Below, one piece after another: positions 63,515 through 64,000 of a DNA stretch of 64,000 nucleotides (position 1 is the first letter of the stretch; the number at the start of each line of letters is the position of its first letter). A model generated the notes under the pieces. It was not told the origin of the DNA, did not search any database, and saw only the letters and a list, made by a program, of their open reading frames with translations. The position numbers were made by a program, and so were the translations under genes. The stretch is from Cohnella rhizosphaerae (GTDB lineage: Bacteria > Bacillota > Bacilli > Paenibacillales > Paenibacillaceae): contig NZ_JAPDIA010000008.1 of the NCBI RefSeq assembly GCF_029525575.1, positions 744,001 to 808,000 on the forward strand, given 5' to 3'.

Positions 63515-64000
63515 ATGTCCAGCGGGGTACCTTATTCGGAAACGGCTCTCGATCCAAACGCATGGGACTGGCGCCGCATCGCGGACAATCAACCGCTAGA
63601 CGCTTCGGCTGCCGGCACGCTCGCGCGAATCGGCGATGCCGACCGTCGGTCGGATGCGGAGGAACTCCATTGGCTGCTCAAAGGCATTCGGCGCGAGCTC
63701 GCTTATTTTAACGATATTTATCCCGATGCCCCCTTCGAACGCGAGCTGGCTGCCGCCTTCGCGCGCCAAGTGGATACGCTCGACAGCCGAGCGTCGTCGT
63801 TCATCGAACGACCGGCCAAGTCGACCTGGGACGATTATTTAACGTTAAAATACGAAATTCGCAAGCTATACAAACAGCTGGGCGGAATCGTATCGGGCAG
63901 CGACTGGCAAACGCCCGGCAAGCAGTCGCACAGCGGGCGACAGACGTTGACCGACGAAGCGGGGTTTGCGCAGACGGAGGAGGGCACCTACCAGCGCTGC
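63515..64000 (+). CDS. Hypothetical protein, partial at the right edge
   Basis: The ATG at 63515 follows GAGGAGG by ten bases and the frame stays open for 162 codons to the end of the window. The visible part is soluble and charged: SETALDPNAWDWRRIADNQP, then EELHWLLKGIRRELAYFND and YLTLKYEIRKLYKQLGG. I do not recognise the family. Confidence 0.65.
   Translation, partial: MSSGVPYSETALDPNAWDWRRIADNQPLDASAAGTLARIGDADRRSDAEELHWLLKGIRRELAYFNDIYPDAPFERELAAAFARQVDTLDSRASSFIERPAKSTWDDYLTLKYEIRKLYKQLGGIVSGSDWQTPGKQSHSGRQTLTDEAGFAQTEEGTYQRC

Overview
The window looks like a chromosomal stretch of a GC-rich, spore-forming Gram-positive of the family Paenibacillaceae, with Cohnella or a high-GC Paenibacillus as my best guess. 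The evidence is strong AGGAGG-type ribosome binding sites, frequent TTG/GTG starts, Rho-independent terminators, and gene content typical of that group: YheC/D-like ATP-grasp spore protein, SLH-domain protein, Ku plus split LigD, GntR-controlled and BcrAB-like ABC modules, and many large hybrid histidine kinases. No rRNA, tRNA, CRISPR array or phage module was seen.

Layout. 1-2.7 kb: SDR oxidoreductase and SnoaL-like protein divergent from a LysR regulator, then a DUF1330 protein. 2.9-8.4 kb: DHA2 MFS exporter convergent with an AraC regulator, a PhyH dioxygenase/sugar isomerase pair, and an EamA transporter. 8.5-12.7 kb: UPF0718 permease with its TIGR03943 partner, a conserved hypothetical, a small membrane protein and a DD-carboxypeptidase. 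12.7-19.4 kb: Na+/H+ antiporter, SLH protein, CorC/HlyC-type protein with a possible leader ORF, ZIP metal transporter. 19.6-39.7 kb: DinG/XPD-like helicase, four sensor-kinase genes (one of 1905 residues with a long HAMP array), an SH3/glucosaminidase cell-wall protein and an Lhr-type helicase. 39.8-43.4 kb: glycine-rich repeat protein, small proteins, DUF1697, ClpP, an ECF sigma factor. 43.5-45.8 kb: an IS110-family element flanked by strongly structured non-coding DNA. 45.8-49.3 kb: GntR-ABC operon. 49.3-53.0 kb: YheC/D-like gene divergent from a three-gene NHEJ set (Ku, ligase, polymerase). 53-64 kb: 5TM histidine kinase, aldo/keto reductase, small conserved proteins, MsrA-MsrB fusion, AraC regulator behind a perfect LexA-type box, a response regulator/ABC/kinase module resembling antibiotic-sensing systems, an MFS exporter, and a partial gene at the right edge.

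Sequence quality. About half of the genes carry one or more single-base frameshifts, most inside runs of five to eight identical bases. Where I could resolve the reading, removing one base usually restores a full-length conserved protein. I therefore annotate these as full-length genes with probable sequencing or assembly errors, not as pseudogenes, and give the approximate shift points. The intact 5.7-kb HAMP kinase and several intact neighbours argue against real genome decay.

The most unusual items are the IS110 element with candidate guide-type structured RNA on its 5' side and a second long dyad on its 3' side, an intergenic repeat family with an exact 51-bp period seen at two loci, the HAMP-array kinase built from 276-bp DNA repeats, an MsrA-MsrB fusion whose MsrB half has lost its catalytic cysteine, and a glycine-rich protein with a 14-residue repeat.
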